Shown here one piece after another: positions 37,788 to 47,518 of a stretch of DNA of 64,000 bases (within the stretch, counting starts at the first letter, position 1; each line of letters starts with the position of its first letter). Where the stretch lies: positions 1-64,000 of the forward strand of contig CANRAW010000003.1 in the NCBI GenBank assembly GCA_947628715.1. Direction: 5' to 3'. This DNA comes from an uncultured Clostridia bacterium. GTDB lineage: Bacteria; Bacillota; Clostridia; TANB77; CAG-508. The notes beneath the pieces were generated by a model. The model was not told where the DNA came from. It did not search any database and worked only from the letters and a program-made list of their open reading frames with translations. The position numbers and the translations under genes were made by a program.

Positions 37788-38537
37788 ATGGAAGTTGAAG
37801 AAAAAATTGATAATCAAATAGAAGATAAAAAGGAATTAGATAACGCTTTAATTTTACAGGAAAAAGATATAGGAAAAGAACAGGACAATTTTTTAAGTTC
37901 AACATTAGGAAAAGTTGTAAATACAGGAATTGACCTAGCGTTAAGAGCACTATTACCATCTGTTATAGAAGATCAAGCAATAGATGTAAAAAATATAATT
38001 AAGTCAGAAGGAATAAAAAACGGAATAAAAGTGGCAGTTGATTCTGCAATAAGTTTAGGAAAAAGTGCACTAGGTATAGTAACAGGAAAATTTGAAAATG
38101 TATCACAGGCATATTCAGCAGTAAAGTCTGGAGGAATAATCGACAGTACATCTAAAATAATAGATAATGCAGTAAAATCTGCAAAAGATAATGGACTTAT
38201 TAATGATAAAACAGCAAAAGTGATAAAAAGAGGAAAAAATGTTATAAAAGAGTGTATATCTGATGGAATAGAAAAAGATTTTATGGAACAAGTAGATGGT
38301 GTTGAAAAGGTTGGAAAATATATAAATAATTGGAATCATTATTTAGAAAATAAAGACTTAGAAGGGATGAATAGAGAATATGGAAAAATTAAGAAAAAAC
38401 TTGAAACATTAATGCCAATGGAAAGTACACTAAAGCAAGCAAGAGCAATAGAAAATGTACAAACATTTATAAAAAATAAAGGTGGAAATCTAGAAGATAT
38501 AACGAAAGAGGAAATAGATTTAGCAAAAGCAATTTAG
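37788..38537 (+). CDS. Hypothetical protein of the VirB4 operon, 249 residues
   Basis: I do not recognise this protein. It is acidic at the start, then helical with alanine- and glycine-rich amphipathic or weakly hydrophobic stretches (VNTGIDLALRALLPSVIED; KVAVDSAISLGKSALGIVTG). It starts 15 bp after virB4 in the same operon, with AAAGGAG before its ATG, and ends before the gyrA promoter. A structural or effector role in the secretion system is possible. Confidence 0.6.
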   Translation: MEVEEKIDNQIEDKKELDNALILQEKDIGKEQDNFLSSTLGKVVNTGIDLALRALLPSVIEDQAIDVKNIIKSEGIKNGIKVAVDSAISLGKSALGIVTGKFENVSQAYSAVKSGGIIDSTSKIIDNAVKSAKDNGLINDKTAKVIKRGKNVIKECISDGIEKDFMEQVDGVEKVGKYINNWNHYLENKDLEGMNREYGKIKKKLETLMPMESTLKQARAIENVQTFIKNKGGNLEDITKEEIDLAKAI

Positions 38538-38569
38538 AAAAAATACTATAAATTATGTAAATGAAACTC

Positions 38570-38598
38570 TTGCAAAATTTTTCTTCGTTTAGTATAAT
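38570..38598 (+). promoter_or_regulatory. gyrA promoter
   Basis: TTGCAA at 38570-38575, 17-bp spacer, TATAAT at 38593-38598, 62 bp before the gyrA ATG. Confidence 0.75.
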
Positions 38599-38659
38599 AA
38601 GCCTAGGAAACAAGGCAAAGCAAATATAAGTTTATGCTTTAGGAAGGAAAGGTAAATAA

Positions 38660-41098
38660 ATGGATAGACCAGATGAAACTATTATCGAGAGAGATATAGA
38701 AAAGGAAATGAAAACTGCATATATAGATTATGCAATGAGCGTTATAGTAGCACGTGCACTTCCAGATGTTAGAGATGGTTTAAAACCAGTACATAGAAGA
38801 ATTTTATATTCTATGCACGAAGATGGTATAACATCAGATAAGCCATATAGGAAATCAGCAAATACAGTTGGATCCGTTTTAGGAAGATACCATCCACATG
38901 GAGATGCAGCAGTATATGATGCAATGGTAAGGATGGCACAAAGCTTTACATTAAGATATCCTTTAATTGATGGACATGGAAACTTTGGATCAGTAGATGG
39001 AGACCCACCAGCCGCAATGAGGTATACAGAAGCAAGGATGTCTAAAATTGCAAATTACATGATGAGCGATATTGAAAAAGACACAGTTGATTTTGTACCT
39101 AACTATGACGATAGATTACAAGAGCCAAGTGTATTACCAACTAGACTACCAGCCTTACTTTTAAATGGTTCTTCAGGAATTGCAGTAGGTATGGCAACAA
39201 ATATTCCACCACACAATTTAAGAGAAGTTGTAGATGGAATAATAAAAATAATAGATGATGACCAAGTTACAGATGAAGATTTAATGAAGATAATAAAAGG
39301 ACCAGATTTCCCTACGGGAGCAACAATTGTAGGTAGAGAAGGTATAAAAGAAACTTATACAACAGGTAGAGGCAAAATCATAATGAGGGCAGAAGCCGAA
39401 ATTGAGGAAATGCCAGGAAATAGACAAAGAATTATAGTAACATCATTGCCATACCAAGTAAACAAAGCAAGACTTCATAAATACATAGACGATTTGGTAA
39501 GAGATAAGAAAATCGAAGGAATATCTGCAATAAGAGACGAATCAGATAGAACAGCAAACGTAAGATTAGTTATAGAATTAAAAAGAGATGCTAATGCACA
39601 AGTTATATTAAATAGACTATATAAATATACTCAAATGCAAGAAACATTTGGAGCAATAATGCTTGCATTAGTAAATGGTGTTCCAAAAATCTTAACATTA
39701 AGACAATGCTTAGATTGCTATATAGAGCACAGAAAAGAAGTTGTACTTCGTAGAACAAAATTTGAACTAGATAAGGCAGAAGCAAGAGCACATATACTAG
39801 AAGGATTAAGAATAGCAATAGATAACATTGATGAAGTAATAAGAATAATAAGAACTTCTTATGATGATGCAAAAGAAAGATTAATGGAAACATTTGGATT
39901 ATCAGAAATACAAGCTCAAGCAATACTAGATATGAGATTAAGAACATTACAAGGATTGCAAAGAGAAAAAATCGAAGAAGAGTATGAAGAACTTATGAAA
40001 TTAATTGAACACTTAAAAGCTATACTTGCCAGTGAGCAATTAGTTTTCGAAGTTATAAAAGAAGAATTATTAGAAATAAAAGAAAAATATGGAGACGAAA
40101 GAAAAACAAAAATAATTTCAGGAAATAACAGTGAGTTTGACGACGAAGAACTTATAAAAGAAGAACAAATAGTAATTGCTTTAACTCATTTTGGATATGT
40201 AAAAAGGATGCCAATAGATACATATAAGAGCCAAAAAAGAGGAGGAAAAGGAATTGCAGGAGTAACGACGAGGGAAGAGGACTTTGTAAAAGAAATATTT
40301 ATTGCTTCAACTCATGATACTCTTATGTTCTTTAGTAATAAAGGAAAATTATATAAATTAAGAGGCTTTGAAATACCAGAAGCTGGTAGAACAGCAAAAG
40401 GTACAGCAATAGTTAATTTATTAAGTCTTGACCAAGGTGAAAAAATTTCTGCAATTATTCCAATACAAAATATAGCAGAAGGAAAGTATCTGCTTATGGC
40501 AACAAGAAATGGTATAATAAAGAAGACACCTTTAAAAGAATATGATACTTCAAGAAAAACAGGACTTCAAGGAATTGCTTTAAAAGAAAATGACGAGTTA
40601 ATATCTGTTAGATTAACAGATGGTGAAGATAATATTGTTCTTGTTACAGAAGGTGGACAATGTATAACATTTGACGAAAAAGATGTAAGACCAATGGGAA
40701 GAGTTTCACAAGGTGTTATAGGAATTAAACTTGATGAAGGAGACTTCGTTGTTGGGATGGAATCAATCGTAAGTGGAAGCAAACAAACACTTCTTGCTAT
40801 AACAGAAAATGGATTTGGAAAGAGAACAGAATTAGACGAATATAGAGTACAAACAAGAGCAGGAAAAGGTGTTATAACATACAAAATTACACCAAAAACA
40901 GGAAAACTTGTTGGAATAAAATTAGTAGACGAAAATGATGATGTAATGCTTATAACAGATGAAGGAACAATTATAAGAATAAATGTATCAGAGATAAGTA
41001 TTCTTGGAAGATCAACTCAAGGTGTTACTTTAATGAGAACAAACGAAGGAAAAGTTGTAAGCGTTGAAAAAATATCAGAAGAAACTGAAGAAGAATAA
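38660..41098 (+). CDS. gyrA: DNA gyrase subunit A
   Basis: An 812-residue breakage-reunion subunit. The catalytic Tyr lies in [14 protein letters not shown] (near residue 122), the quinolone-resistance region reads [17 protein letters not shown], and the C-terminal beta-pinwheel contains the GyrA box QKRGGKG. Family length is normal. No CGG codon occurs in it, in contrast to gyrB, so the shift sites are not needed for gyrase as such. The ATG follows GGAAGGAAAGGTAAATAA. Confidence 0.98.
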   Translation: MDRPDETIIERDIEKEMKTAYIDYAMSVIVARALPDVRDGLKPVHRRILYSMHEDGITSDKPYRKSANTVGSVLGRYHPHGDAAVYDAMVRMAQSFTLRYPLIDGHGNFGSVDGDPPAAMRYTEARMSKIANYMMSDIEKDTVDFVPNYDDRLQEPSVLPTRLPALLLNGSSGIAVGMATNIPPHNLREVVDGIIKIIDDDQVTDEDLMKIIKGPDFPTGATIVGREGIKETYTTGRGKIIMRAEAEIEEMPGNRQRIIVTSLPYQVNKARLHKYIDDLVRDKKIEGISAIRDESDRTANVRLVIELKRDANAQVILNRLYKYTQMQETFGAIMLALVNGVPKILTLRQCLDCYIEHRKEVVLRRTKFELDKAEARAHILEGLRIAIDNIDEVIRIIRTSYDDAKERLMETFGLSEIQAQAILDMRLRTLQGLQREKIEEEYEELMKLIEHLKAILASEQLVFEVIKEELLEIKEKYGDERKTKIISGNNSEFDDEELIKEEQIVIALTHFGYVKRMPIDTYKSQKRGGKGIAGVTTREEDFVKEIFIASTHDTLMFFSNKGKLYKLRGFEIPEAGRTAKGTAIVNLLSLDQGEKISAIIPIQNIAEGKYLLMATRNGIIKKTPLKEYDTSRKTGLQGIALKENDELISVRLTDGEDNIVLVTEGGQCITFDEKDVRPMGRVSQGVIGIKLDEGDFVVGMESIVSGSKQTLLAITENGFGKRTELDEYRVQTRAGKGVITYKITPKTGKLVGIKLVDENDDVMLITDEGTIIRINVSEISILGRSTQGVTLMRTNEGKVVSVEKISEETEEE

Positions 41099-41112
41099 AA
41101 TTAAGAAAGCAA

Positions 41113-41140
41113 CAAAAAAAGGGCTTAGCCCTTTTTTTGT
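41113..41140. terminator. Bidirectional terminator between gyrA and dnaC
   Basis: CAAAAAAAGGGC, TTA, GCCCTTTTTTTG: a perfect A/T-flanked stem serving gyrA and the convergent dnaC gene, whose last codons it overlaps. Confidence 0.92.
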
Positions 41141-42144
41141 GCACTTAAAACTTTATTAATTCTTATATCTTCACCGAAAAATCTACAAACATTATAATAA
41201 GAGGCAAGCCTAGAAAAAATTCTTTCTCCATACCTATCAAATAAATTATTCATATTCAAATTTGTAGAAATAACGGTCTTTTTAATTAAATTGTTTGTAG
41301 GTAAATTTCTTGCATTTATTATATTAGTTAACTCTGATATTTTAACTGAGTTTAATGTTTCAACACCTAAGTCGTCAATTATTAGCAAATCAACATTTAT
41401 AATATTATCATATACTTCTTTTAAATCTGATTTACCAAATCTATAATCTATAATATTATCAAGCATAATAGGAGCTGTTTGATAAAGAACAGTTTTACCC
41501 TTTGATAAAAACTCTTTAGCAATGCAATTAGATAAAAATGTTTTACCAAGCCCAGTATTTCCAATAAAAAGTAAATTCTTTTCCTCAGGATTATCCATAT
41601 TTTCTATGAAATTTAAAACGATATTTTTAATATTTATAATATTTTCTCTAGGAGAAATTTTTGCATTATATTTTTTCTCATTTACCTCGTCAGAATATAG
41701 ACTTTCATCAAAATAATCAAAATTTTCTTTTTCAAGGTTTCCTATATTTGCTTTATTAAAATCAATATCAAATATTTTTTGCTTAATACAATTACAAAGA
41801 ACTGTCCTATTATTCTCTAGTGTAACAAATCCAGTATCTTTACAAATGCTACAATCATATAATGGTGCTTTTGCTTCAGTTGGAATCTTTATTTTACTTA
41901 AAATATTTTCTTTTTTTAATTTTAATTTATTAAAATCTTCTTTTAATTTATTTGAACGCTCATAATCCGCATTAAGTATTGCCCTAGAGATTTCAAAAGC
42001 AATTTTATTCAAATCATTATTAATTTGTGAAAGCTCAGGCTGAGATTCGTAAAATTTTGATTTAGCATTTTCATAATTTAGCTCAGCAAGATACTTCTTT
42101 TTTTCATATTCTTTTAATAAAGTATTTAAAGTTGTGCTATTCAA
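41125..42144 (-). CDS. dnaC: DnaC/DnaI-like helicase loader
   Basis: A 339-residue AAA+ ATPase resembling Gram-positive DnaI/DnaC helicase loaders. Walker A is GNTGLGKT (near residue 196), Walker B is LLIIDDLG, and there is a four-Cys zinc-binding cluster in CSICKDTGFV and LCNCIKQK. It should load the replicative helicase at oriC. It is downstream of, and 17 bp from, a DnaD-like gene on the same strand, the usual pairing. Confidence 0.88.
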   Translation of the reverse strand: MNSTTLNTLLKEYEKKKYLAELNYENAKSKFYESQPELSQINNDLNKIAFEISRAILNADYERSNKLKEDFNKLKLKKENILSKIKIPTEAKAPLYDCSICKDTGFVTLENNRTVLCNCIKQKIFDIDFNKANIGNLEKENFDYFDESLYSDEVNEKKYNAKISPRENIINIKNIVLNFIENMDNPEEKNLLFIGNTGLGKTFLSNCIAKEFLSKGKTVLYQTAPIMLDNIIDYRFGKSDLKEVYDNIINVDLLIIDDLGVETLNSVKISELTNIINARNLPTNNLIKKTVISTNLNMNNLFDRYGERIFSRLASYYNVCRFFGEDIRINKVLSAQKKG

Positions 42145-42161
42145 ATTGAACCTCCTAATAA

Positions 42162-43130
42162 TTAATTTTGCTTATTTGCATATAACATATCAAAATTATC
42201 ATAAGTACGCTGTTCAAAATCTTTAAGTTTTGCATTTTTTTCAAATTCTTTTTTATTTTGAAGTTGAGTTTTGTATTGTACTAAAAAGTTTTGAATCTCA
42301 TCTGTATTTTTTAAGCCTCTATCATGCCAATCAGAAATAATCTTATCAAGATAATCAAATGAAAAGTTTGCTTTAGAAGTAGTCCTTTTCATTGCAAGTT
42401 CTAATATATCTAATGAATAAGAATAATCAACAGTCCATTTTTCAATATATGCTTTTTCATATTCTGTTAAAGGTCTTGTTAAACCAAGTTTTTTCTGAAT
42501 AGCTTTCTCAATCTTTTGTAATACAGTTTGTTTTTGAAAATAAGTTTCCAAATCCATGAAAGTTTTAACATTGTTTTTAGACCATGCGTCGGCAACAACT
42601 TGTACATAATTTCTATGTAGAGCAGAACGCTTTAAACAATAGTTAAATAAAGCAACCATAACTTGTTCGTCAAATCCATATTTATCATACCACATACTTA
42701 TATCTGCATACCAAGATGGTGACATTAAACCTTGAAAAAATGTTCTATTAATTGTTTCAATAGAACTAGCCCTATATTTGCTTTTTTCATTTCTATCAAT
42801 ATCTTCAATTGAAAGTGAAACTTTTGGATTATATAATTTATGTAATTCTATTTCTTGTAAATTGTTTATTATGAAACCAGTTCCTTTTTTAGTTATAACA
42901 CCAATGTCTTCCCAATATTTTAAAGCATCTTGAATAGTCTGAAAAGGGAGTGCAAGTTTTTTTGATAAATCATTAACTTTAATATCTTTGTTGTACTTTG
43001 AGAGGAATAGTATATATAAGTATACTTTTACGAAATCTCCAGAAGATTGAGACAAATATTCTGAGAAAAATATATCTGGTATTTCAGTAGTTGAAAATAG
43101 TGAAGATTCTTCATTTTGTTCTAGTTTCAT
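42162..43130 (-). CDS. dnaD: DnaD-domain replication initiation protein
   Basis: A 322-residue primosomal protein. The N-terminal winged helix (about 20-95) includes VNDLSKKLALPFQTIQDALK. A DnaD-like C-terminal region carries the YEKAYIEKWTVDYSYSLDIL pattern followed by SFDYLDKIISDWHDRGL, the YxxxIxxxW type motif. It works with DnaA and the helicase loader at the origin. The start follows AGGGGGTTTTT. Confidence 0.88.
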   Translation of the reverse strand: MKLEQNEESSLFSTTEIPDIFFSEYLSQSSGDFVKVYLYILFLSKYNKDIKVNDLSKKLALPFQTIQDALKYWEDIGVITKKGTGFIINNLQEIELHKLYNPKVSLSIEDIDRNEKSKYRASSIETINRTFFQGLMSPSWYADISMWYDKYGFDEQVMVALFNYCLKRSALHRNYVQVVADAWSKNNVKTFMDLETYFQKQTVLQKIEKAIQKKLGLTRPLTEYEKAYIEKWTVDYSYSLDILELAMKRTTSKANFSFDYLDKIISDWHDRGLKNTDEIQNFLVQYKTQLQNKKEFEKNAKLKDFEQRTYDNFDMLYANKQN

Positions 43131-43247
43131 AAAAACCCCCTATGTTAATGATGCTTGTATTAATATCAAAACATATCTAAATATAGAGATAATATGTTTT
43201 AAATATATGTCAAATTATATCATTTTATAGGGAAAAAAACAATAACA

Positions 43248-43526
43248 TTATTTATATAAATATAACTTTTGACTAAATATATATTTTGCGAGATATAAAA
43301 GAACATATAGTATATTTTCATGATTAAAGCCAACAATACTGAAAATTAAAACGGGGAAGCATAGTATAACAAATAAAAAGATTTTAAAAACAAGAGCTGA
43401 TGTAATAACATTTACAATGCAAAATATAAAGATATACCAAACAACATTTAATACAGCTGTAGAATAATCAATTATGCCAAAAAGTTTAGCAGAAAAATCG
43501 TAATTTTGTGGAATAATAAACTTCAA
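43248..43526 (-). CDS. PrgI-family (VirB3-like) T4SS membrane protein, TTG start
   Basis: A 92-residue protein. It begins MKFIIPQNYDFSAKLFGIID, the PrgI pattern (P-x-x-Y-D, then K-x-x-G), followed by two transmembrane segments. PrgI-like proteins are the VirB3 counterpart in Gram-positive type IV systems and usually sit next to VirB4. The TTG start at 43526 is preceded by TAGGAGGTG at correct spacing; the upstream ATG would place that site inside the frame. Confidence 0.8.
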   Translation of the reverse strand: MKFIIPQNYDFSAKLFGIIDYSTAVLNVVWYIFIFCIVNVITSALVFKIFLFVILCFPVLIFSIVGFNHENILYVLLYLAKYIFSQKLYLYK

Positions 43527-43577
43527 ACGCACACCTCCTAAAAAATAGTTTGCAATAAACATACTATGTAAACCAAA

Positions 43578-44453
43578 TTACCTGATTTTTGAATAATTTC
43601 TAAGTGCATATAGAGAATTTTGAATATCAAGACCAATTCCACCAATTAGTTCTTTTATATATCCATTTGCCTTCATTAAAGCAAAAATTGCACCTACAAA
43701 TAATAATTTTGAAACTAAATTATAAGGACTATAATCAATTGAGAACATAACAATTAAAATAATTGAAGAAAAAATTTCTAAAAGAAGCATAGAAATAAAA
43801 GATTTCAGCCATGATTTAAAAAGAGGTGCAGTAGATTCTGTTGCATTACAAAGGATGGCAAAAGGAGATATAAGCACAAAAACTTTAATTAAGATATATC
43901 TTATAGAATAAATGAATACTAAGTTAATAAAGCCAATTGAAACAACAGATTTTATAATTCCATCAATAGAGAAGAAAGATTTTGATACTTCTTCTAGCAT
44001 AACGACAGAATTTAATATATTTATAAGGTTTGAAAAACAAATATTGGCGTTTAAAAACTCACTTCCAAGTTCTCTAATAGCAGAAGAAAATAGAGAATTT
44101 ATATTAATAATTTGTTCACATATATAAAAACTAGAATTCATGAATATACCTATAAAGATAAGTCTTAAAATGAACTGAAATGGATTTTGAGAACGAACAG
44201 AAGGTGAATAATTAGATAAAAGATATCTTGCTGTATAATACAATATAAATCCTATAAGCAAACTATTTGCAATCATTAAAATACCAAAAGTTGTTGACGT
44301 ACCAAAAAGTTTTTCAAAATATTTTGATGACAGAATATTATTATCAACAAAAGTGATTTCGTCAAGAGCTGAATAAATAGTATTATCAATAGAAGAAAAA
44401 ATACTATTAAGTAAGCTATCAATTGATGACATAAGTGTATTAGATGGATTCAA
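43578..44453 (-). CDS. VirB6/TrbL-like polytopic T4SS membrane protein, TTG start
   Basis: A 291-residue protein with about six transmembrane segments after a 50-residue N-terminal part (MNPSNTLMSSIDSLLNSIFS). A long central hydrophobic region includes YSIRYILIKVFVLISPFAIL, the ISPFA-type motif common in TrbL/VirB6-like channel proteins. It starts with TTG after AGGAGGCTTTATA. It is flanked by the PrgI and VirB2-like genes. Confidence 0.78.
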   Translation of the reverse strand: MNPSNTLMSSIDSLLNSIFSSIDNTIYSALDEITFVDNNILSSKYFEKLFGTSTTFGILMIANSLLIGFILYYTARYLLSNYSPSVRSQNPFQFILRLIFIGIFMNSSFYICEQIININSLFSSAIRELGSEFLNANICFSNLINILNSVVMLEEVSKSFFSIDGIIKSVVSIGFINLVFIYSIRYILIKVFVLISPFAILCNATESTAPLFKSWLKSFISMLLLEIFSSIILIVMFSIDYSPYNLVSKLLFVGAIFALMKANGYIKELIGGIGLDIQNSLYALRNYSKIR

Positions 44454-44472
44454 TATAAAGCCTCCTAGAAAA

Positions 44473-44805
44473 TTATTCTATTAAAGTTTGAATTAAATTA
44501 ATAACTAAATCGAGTGCTAATATAAAAGCATAAGAAACAATGGAAGTTCTGATTAACTTTTTTCCACTTCTAATTTTTTCTTCGTCTCCAAAGCTAAATT
44601 TTTGCATAAGAAAGCCAGAAGCAATTGCAACAGCAGCGACAGGAGTTGCTATTGCAACTAAATAACTTTTAATGTTTTCAAATGCCTTTAAAATTTTATT
44701 AACAAGTTTTGGGTATCCAGCGAAAGAAAATGAATAAAAAGTAATCATAATAACAAAAGATATAATTAATATAAATAAAACGTGATATAAAAAATTCTTT
44801 TTCAT
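44473..44805 (-). CDS. VirB2/TrbC-like pilin or small channel protein
   Basis: A 110-residue protein with an N-terminal hydrophobic segment (7-27), a segment LVAIATPVAAVAIASGFLM (about 48-66) and a C-terminal hydrophobic segment, the layout of TrbC/VirB2-type pilins. A Gly/Asp-charged loop (SFGDEEKIRSGKK) separates the last two. It precedes the VirB6-like gene by 19 bp. Confidence 0.72.
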   Translation of the reverse strand: MKKNFLYHVLFILIISFVIMITFYSFSFAGYPKLVNKILKAFENIKSYLVAIATPVAAVAIASGFLMQKFSFGDEEKIRSGKKLIRTSIVSYAFILALDLVINLIQTLIE

Positions 44806-44855
44806 AAGTCCTCCATTTCTAAGAGCAAAGAAATGCTCTAAAAAAGATGAAAATT

Positions 44856-46556
44856 TTACATATCCTTATCTATAATAAAGTAGGGGAGCAGATGTATTTT
44901 TTGAGGTGGAATAATGGATTTTCCAGTAGATAAAAATGCAAGTGCATTAAAGGTATCTAATTTTTGAGTAAAAAAATTTGTATCAAAAACAAAATCAAAT
45001 TGAGTATAAGTATTAACGCTTTCAGAAAAATTTGGCTTATCAAAATTCATAAGATTTGATAAATAAGAATTTTTGCGATTTTTAGAACTTTCAGAAAAAC
45101 TTTGAGAATGCTTAGTTTTTTCCTCTTTACCAAGTTGTTTTTGAGCATCTTCAATAGTAAATGTATCGTCAGTTCTAAGCCAAAACTTATTAATTAAATT
45201 TTGAATAATAACCTTAACTGTGTATTGATTATTAATTGCATTTATTAAAGAAGTGTAGCTTTGAGTTGCAACTATATTAATACATTTTGCTTCTCTTGAT
45301 TGAGAGAAAAAATTAGCATCGGTATCTGTTATGTATTCATGATATTCGTCACTAATAAAAGATACGCTTCTCATAAAATTTAGATTTTTTGCAAGTCTAG
45401 ACATAACCTCAGTTTGAAAGTCCAATTTCAAGTAAGCCGCAATAATTTTAGAAAGATTATTATACTCAGAAATATTCATGTTTAAGACAACAATTTTGCC
45501 TTGATTTATAACCTCTTCAAAGCCGTAAAAATTCAAATCTTCTTTTGCAGGGGAAAATATATTTAAGACATCGTAATCTGAAATAAAAGCACCAGTAATT
45601 CTAGTGATTTCAGATTTTAAAATAGCAGAGGTTCTAGAATCAAGAGAATTAAATTCCTTTTCAAAAAATTCTATAGAAGAAAGCAAATCGTGAACTTCTA
45701 AAGTAGAAAACTTACCAGATAAAAATGATTCTCGTAAATCTTTAATTTTGCTAGAATAATAATCGGGAATAGTAACTAATTTATGAAGTTCTGAAAAGGT
45801 AACATATCCGTTATTATATAATCTACAAAATTTTATGCACTCAGTTAAAATTTGTTCAGCTTTGTCTAGCCAATAGGATTCACCATTATTTTTTGAAAAA
45901 AGTGTTAAAATCGTTTTAAGCCTATTTGCCAAAATTGCAGGTTTTAAATTAGGCTTATCAAGCGGATTATACTTAATATTACCGCCTATTTCAATTACTA
46001 TCAAATCGTCCTCTCTACCATAGTATTTTGCATATTTTTTTACTTGAGAATAGTAATTACCTTTTACATCTAATATAAGCATACCAAGTTTTTTAGAGGG
46101 GTTATTATATGAATAACTTATAAGCTGTCTCGTAAAAGGATACATCAAAGAACTTGTCTTACCAGAACCAATAGTACCAGTTATAAGAAAATTCTGATAT
46201 AGGCCTGATTCTGGAATAATAATGTTTTTATTATCAGCATTAAAAATTTTTAAATACAAATCAGAAGGCTTTATATTCGGTTTTTTATTCTTTGTTTTGG
46301 ACTTATGGAAAAAAGAAGAATATATAACATTGATATATAGTAATGTCGAAAGGAAGGTTGAAATGGCGTGTGTAAGTTTTATATAAAACCAGACTTTAGG
46401 ATATTCTTTGCAAATATCAAAAGGGTGCACTGCCATAGTAAACATTACACTATCAGAAATATAAATATCTTTAAATAAGGAAAGATATAGCCCAAAAACA
46501 ATGAATAAAAGAATAACATTAAAAATTACTCTTCTAGTAAAAGTATCAACAAACAT
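44856..46556 (-). CDS. virD4: VirD4/TraG-type coupling protein
   Basis: A 566-residue type IV coupling protein that brings substrates to the secretion channel. Two N-terminal transmembrane segments (about 10-30 and 58-80) are followed by Walker A GTIGSGKTSS near residue 131, Walker B FISDEYHEY and a C-terminal region in RecA-like fold. VirD4 proteins recruit relaxosomes or protein effectors, but no relaxase is next to it. The ATG follows AGGAGGCTTACTTT. Confidence 0.9.
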   Translation of the reverse strand: MFVDTFTRRVIFNVILLFIVFGLYLSLFKDIYISDSVMFTMAVHPFDICKEYPKVWFYIKLTHAISTFLSTLLYINVIYSSFFHKSKTKNKKPNIKPSDLYLKIFNADNKNIIIPESGLYQNFLITGTIGSGKTSSLMYPFTRQLISYSYNNPSKKLGMLILDVKGNYYSQVKKYAKYYGREDDLIVIEIGGNIKYNPLDKPNLKPAILANRLKTILTLFSKNNGESYWLDKAEQILTECIKFCRLYNNGYVTFSELHKLVTIPDYYSSKIKDLRESFLSGKFSTLEVHDLLSSIEFFEKEFNSLDSRTSAILKSEITRITGAFISDYDVLNIFSPAKEDLNFYGFEEVINQGKIVVLNMNISEYNNLSKIIAAYLKLDFQTEVMSRLAKNLNFMRSVSFISDEYHEYITDTDANFFSQSREAKCINIVATQSYTSLINAINNQYTVKVIIQNLINKFWLRTDDTFTIEDAQKQLGKEEKTKHSQSFSESSKNRKNSYLSNLMNFDKPNFSESVNTYTQFDFVFDTNFFTQKLDTFNALAFLSTGKSIIPPQKIHLLPYFIIDKDM

Positions 46557-46580
46557 AAAGTAAGCCTCCTAAATATTTAA

Positions 46581-46721
46581 TTAAAAATTTGGATAATCAG
46601 TATTTGATTTGTGAAAATCTTTGATTAAAAATGAATCAAGTATTAAATATGCTGAATATAAAATGATAAAAAGATTGATAATAAGTGTTAGGAAAAATAA
46701 GTTTACTAAATGATTTATCAA
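46581..46721 (-). CDS. Small T4SS-linked membrane protein, TTG start
   Basis: A 46-residue protein with one transmembrane segment (LVNLFFLTLIINLFIILY). TTG at 46721 follows AAAGGTGGTGAT; it is the first gene of the minus-strand T4SS operon. Function unknown. Confidence 0.5.
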   Translation of the reverse strand: MINHLVNLFFLTLIINLFIILYSAYLILDSFLIKDFHKSNTDYPNF

Positions 46722-46892
46722 ATCACCACCTTTTGTTAAAGGATAATATAAAATTTTCATCTTGAAAGTATAATACAACAAATTTTTTAATTTGTCTATA
46801 CATTTTTTAAAATTTGTGGTAAAATATACAATATGTAGTTATTTCTCCGGAAATTTCATACGCAATTTAATTAAAGAAAGGAAGAAAAAATT

Positions 46893-47078
46893 ATGGAAAT
46901 AAAGAAAGATATGACAATAGGAGAACTATTAGAAAAAGATCCAGATAAAGCACAAATACTATTAGAAGCAGGGATGCACTGTTTAGGATGCCCAGCATCA
47001 CAAGCAGAAACTTTAGAAGAAGCATGTGAAGTACATGGTATTGATGTAGAGGAGCTTTTAAAAAATCTAAATAAATAA
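46893..47078 (+). CDS. DUF1858-domain protein
   Basis: A 61-residue protein with the full DUF1858 pattern: MTIGELLEKDPDKAQILLEA, GMHCLGCPASQAETLEEACE and VHGIDVEELLKNLN. The HCLGCP pair of cysteines is typical and may bind a metal or act in redox chemistry. A GAAAGGAAGAAAAAATT leader precedes the ATG. It stands alone. Confidence 0.9.
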   Translation: MEIKKDMTIGELLEKDPDKAQILLEAGMHCLGCPASQAETLEEACEVHGIDVEELLKNLNK

Positions 47079-47118
47079 AAATAACAACACAAAAAATTTA
47101 CAAAATTTTTAAAAAGTA

Positions 47119-47147
47119 TTGACAAATACTGAGATTTATAGTAATAT
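47119..47147 (+). promoter_or_regulatory. Promoter of the tRNA-Lys-Glu-Thr cluster
   Basis: TTGACA at 47119-47124, 17-bp spacer, TAATAT at 47142-47147, 64 bp before the first tRNA. Confidence 0.75.
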
Positions 47148-47211
47148 ATATAAGCGGTTGTTTTTTAGGAAAAAGAAAATGCAACCACTTATATATTATA
47201 TTTGGTGATAT

Positions 47212-47287
47212 GGGCTATTAGCTCAGGTGGTAGAGCACTTGACTTTTAATCAAGTTGTCCCGCGTTCGAGTCGCGGATAGCTCACCA
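47212..47287 (+). tRNA. tRNA-Lys(TTT)
   Basis: A 76-nt cloverleaf with acceptor GGGCTAT/ATAGCTC, anticodon TTT in CTTTTAA and encoded CCA. Confidence 0.96.
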
Positions 47288-47289
47288 AA

Positions 47290-47364
47290 GGCCCGTTGGT
47301 CAAGCGGTTAAGACATCGCCCTTTCACGGCGGAGACATGGGTTCGATTCCCGTACGGGTCACCA
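47290..47364 (+). tRNA. tRNA-Glu(TTC)
   Basis: A 75-nt cloverleaf with acceptor GGCCCGT/ACGGGTC, anticodon TTC in CTTTCAC and encoded CCA. Confidence 0.96.
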
Positions 47365-47367
47365 TAC

Positions 47368-47443
47368 GCCACTTTAGCTCAGCTGGTAGAGCAACGCACT
47401 TGTAATGCGTAGGTCATCCGTTCGATTCGGATAAGTGGCTCCA
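47368..47443 (+). tRNA. tRNA-Thr(TGT)
   Basis: A 76-nt cloverleaf with acceptor GCCACTT/AAGTGGC, anticodon TGT in CTTGTAA and encoded CCA. Confidence 0.96.
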
Positions 47444-47518
47444 TATAAGGTCAGGAGTTTTGAAAAAGTTCTTAATTCTTGGCTTTTTTTGTATTTAAAA
47501 GAAAGAGGTAATATAAAA

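Noticed and set aside
47435..47518. Upstream extension of the SDR gene
   Set aside because: It would start inside tRNA-Thr; the ATG at 47519 has a ribosome binding site and fits the family start.
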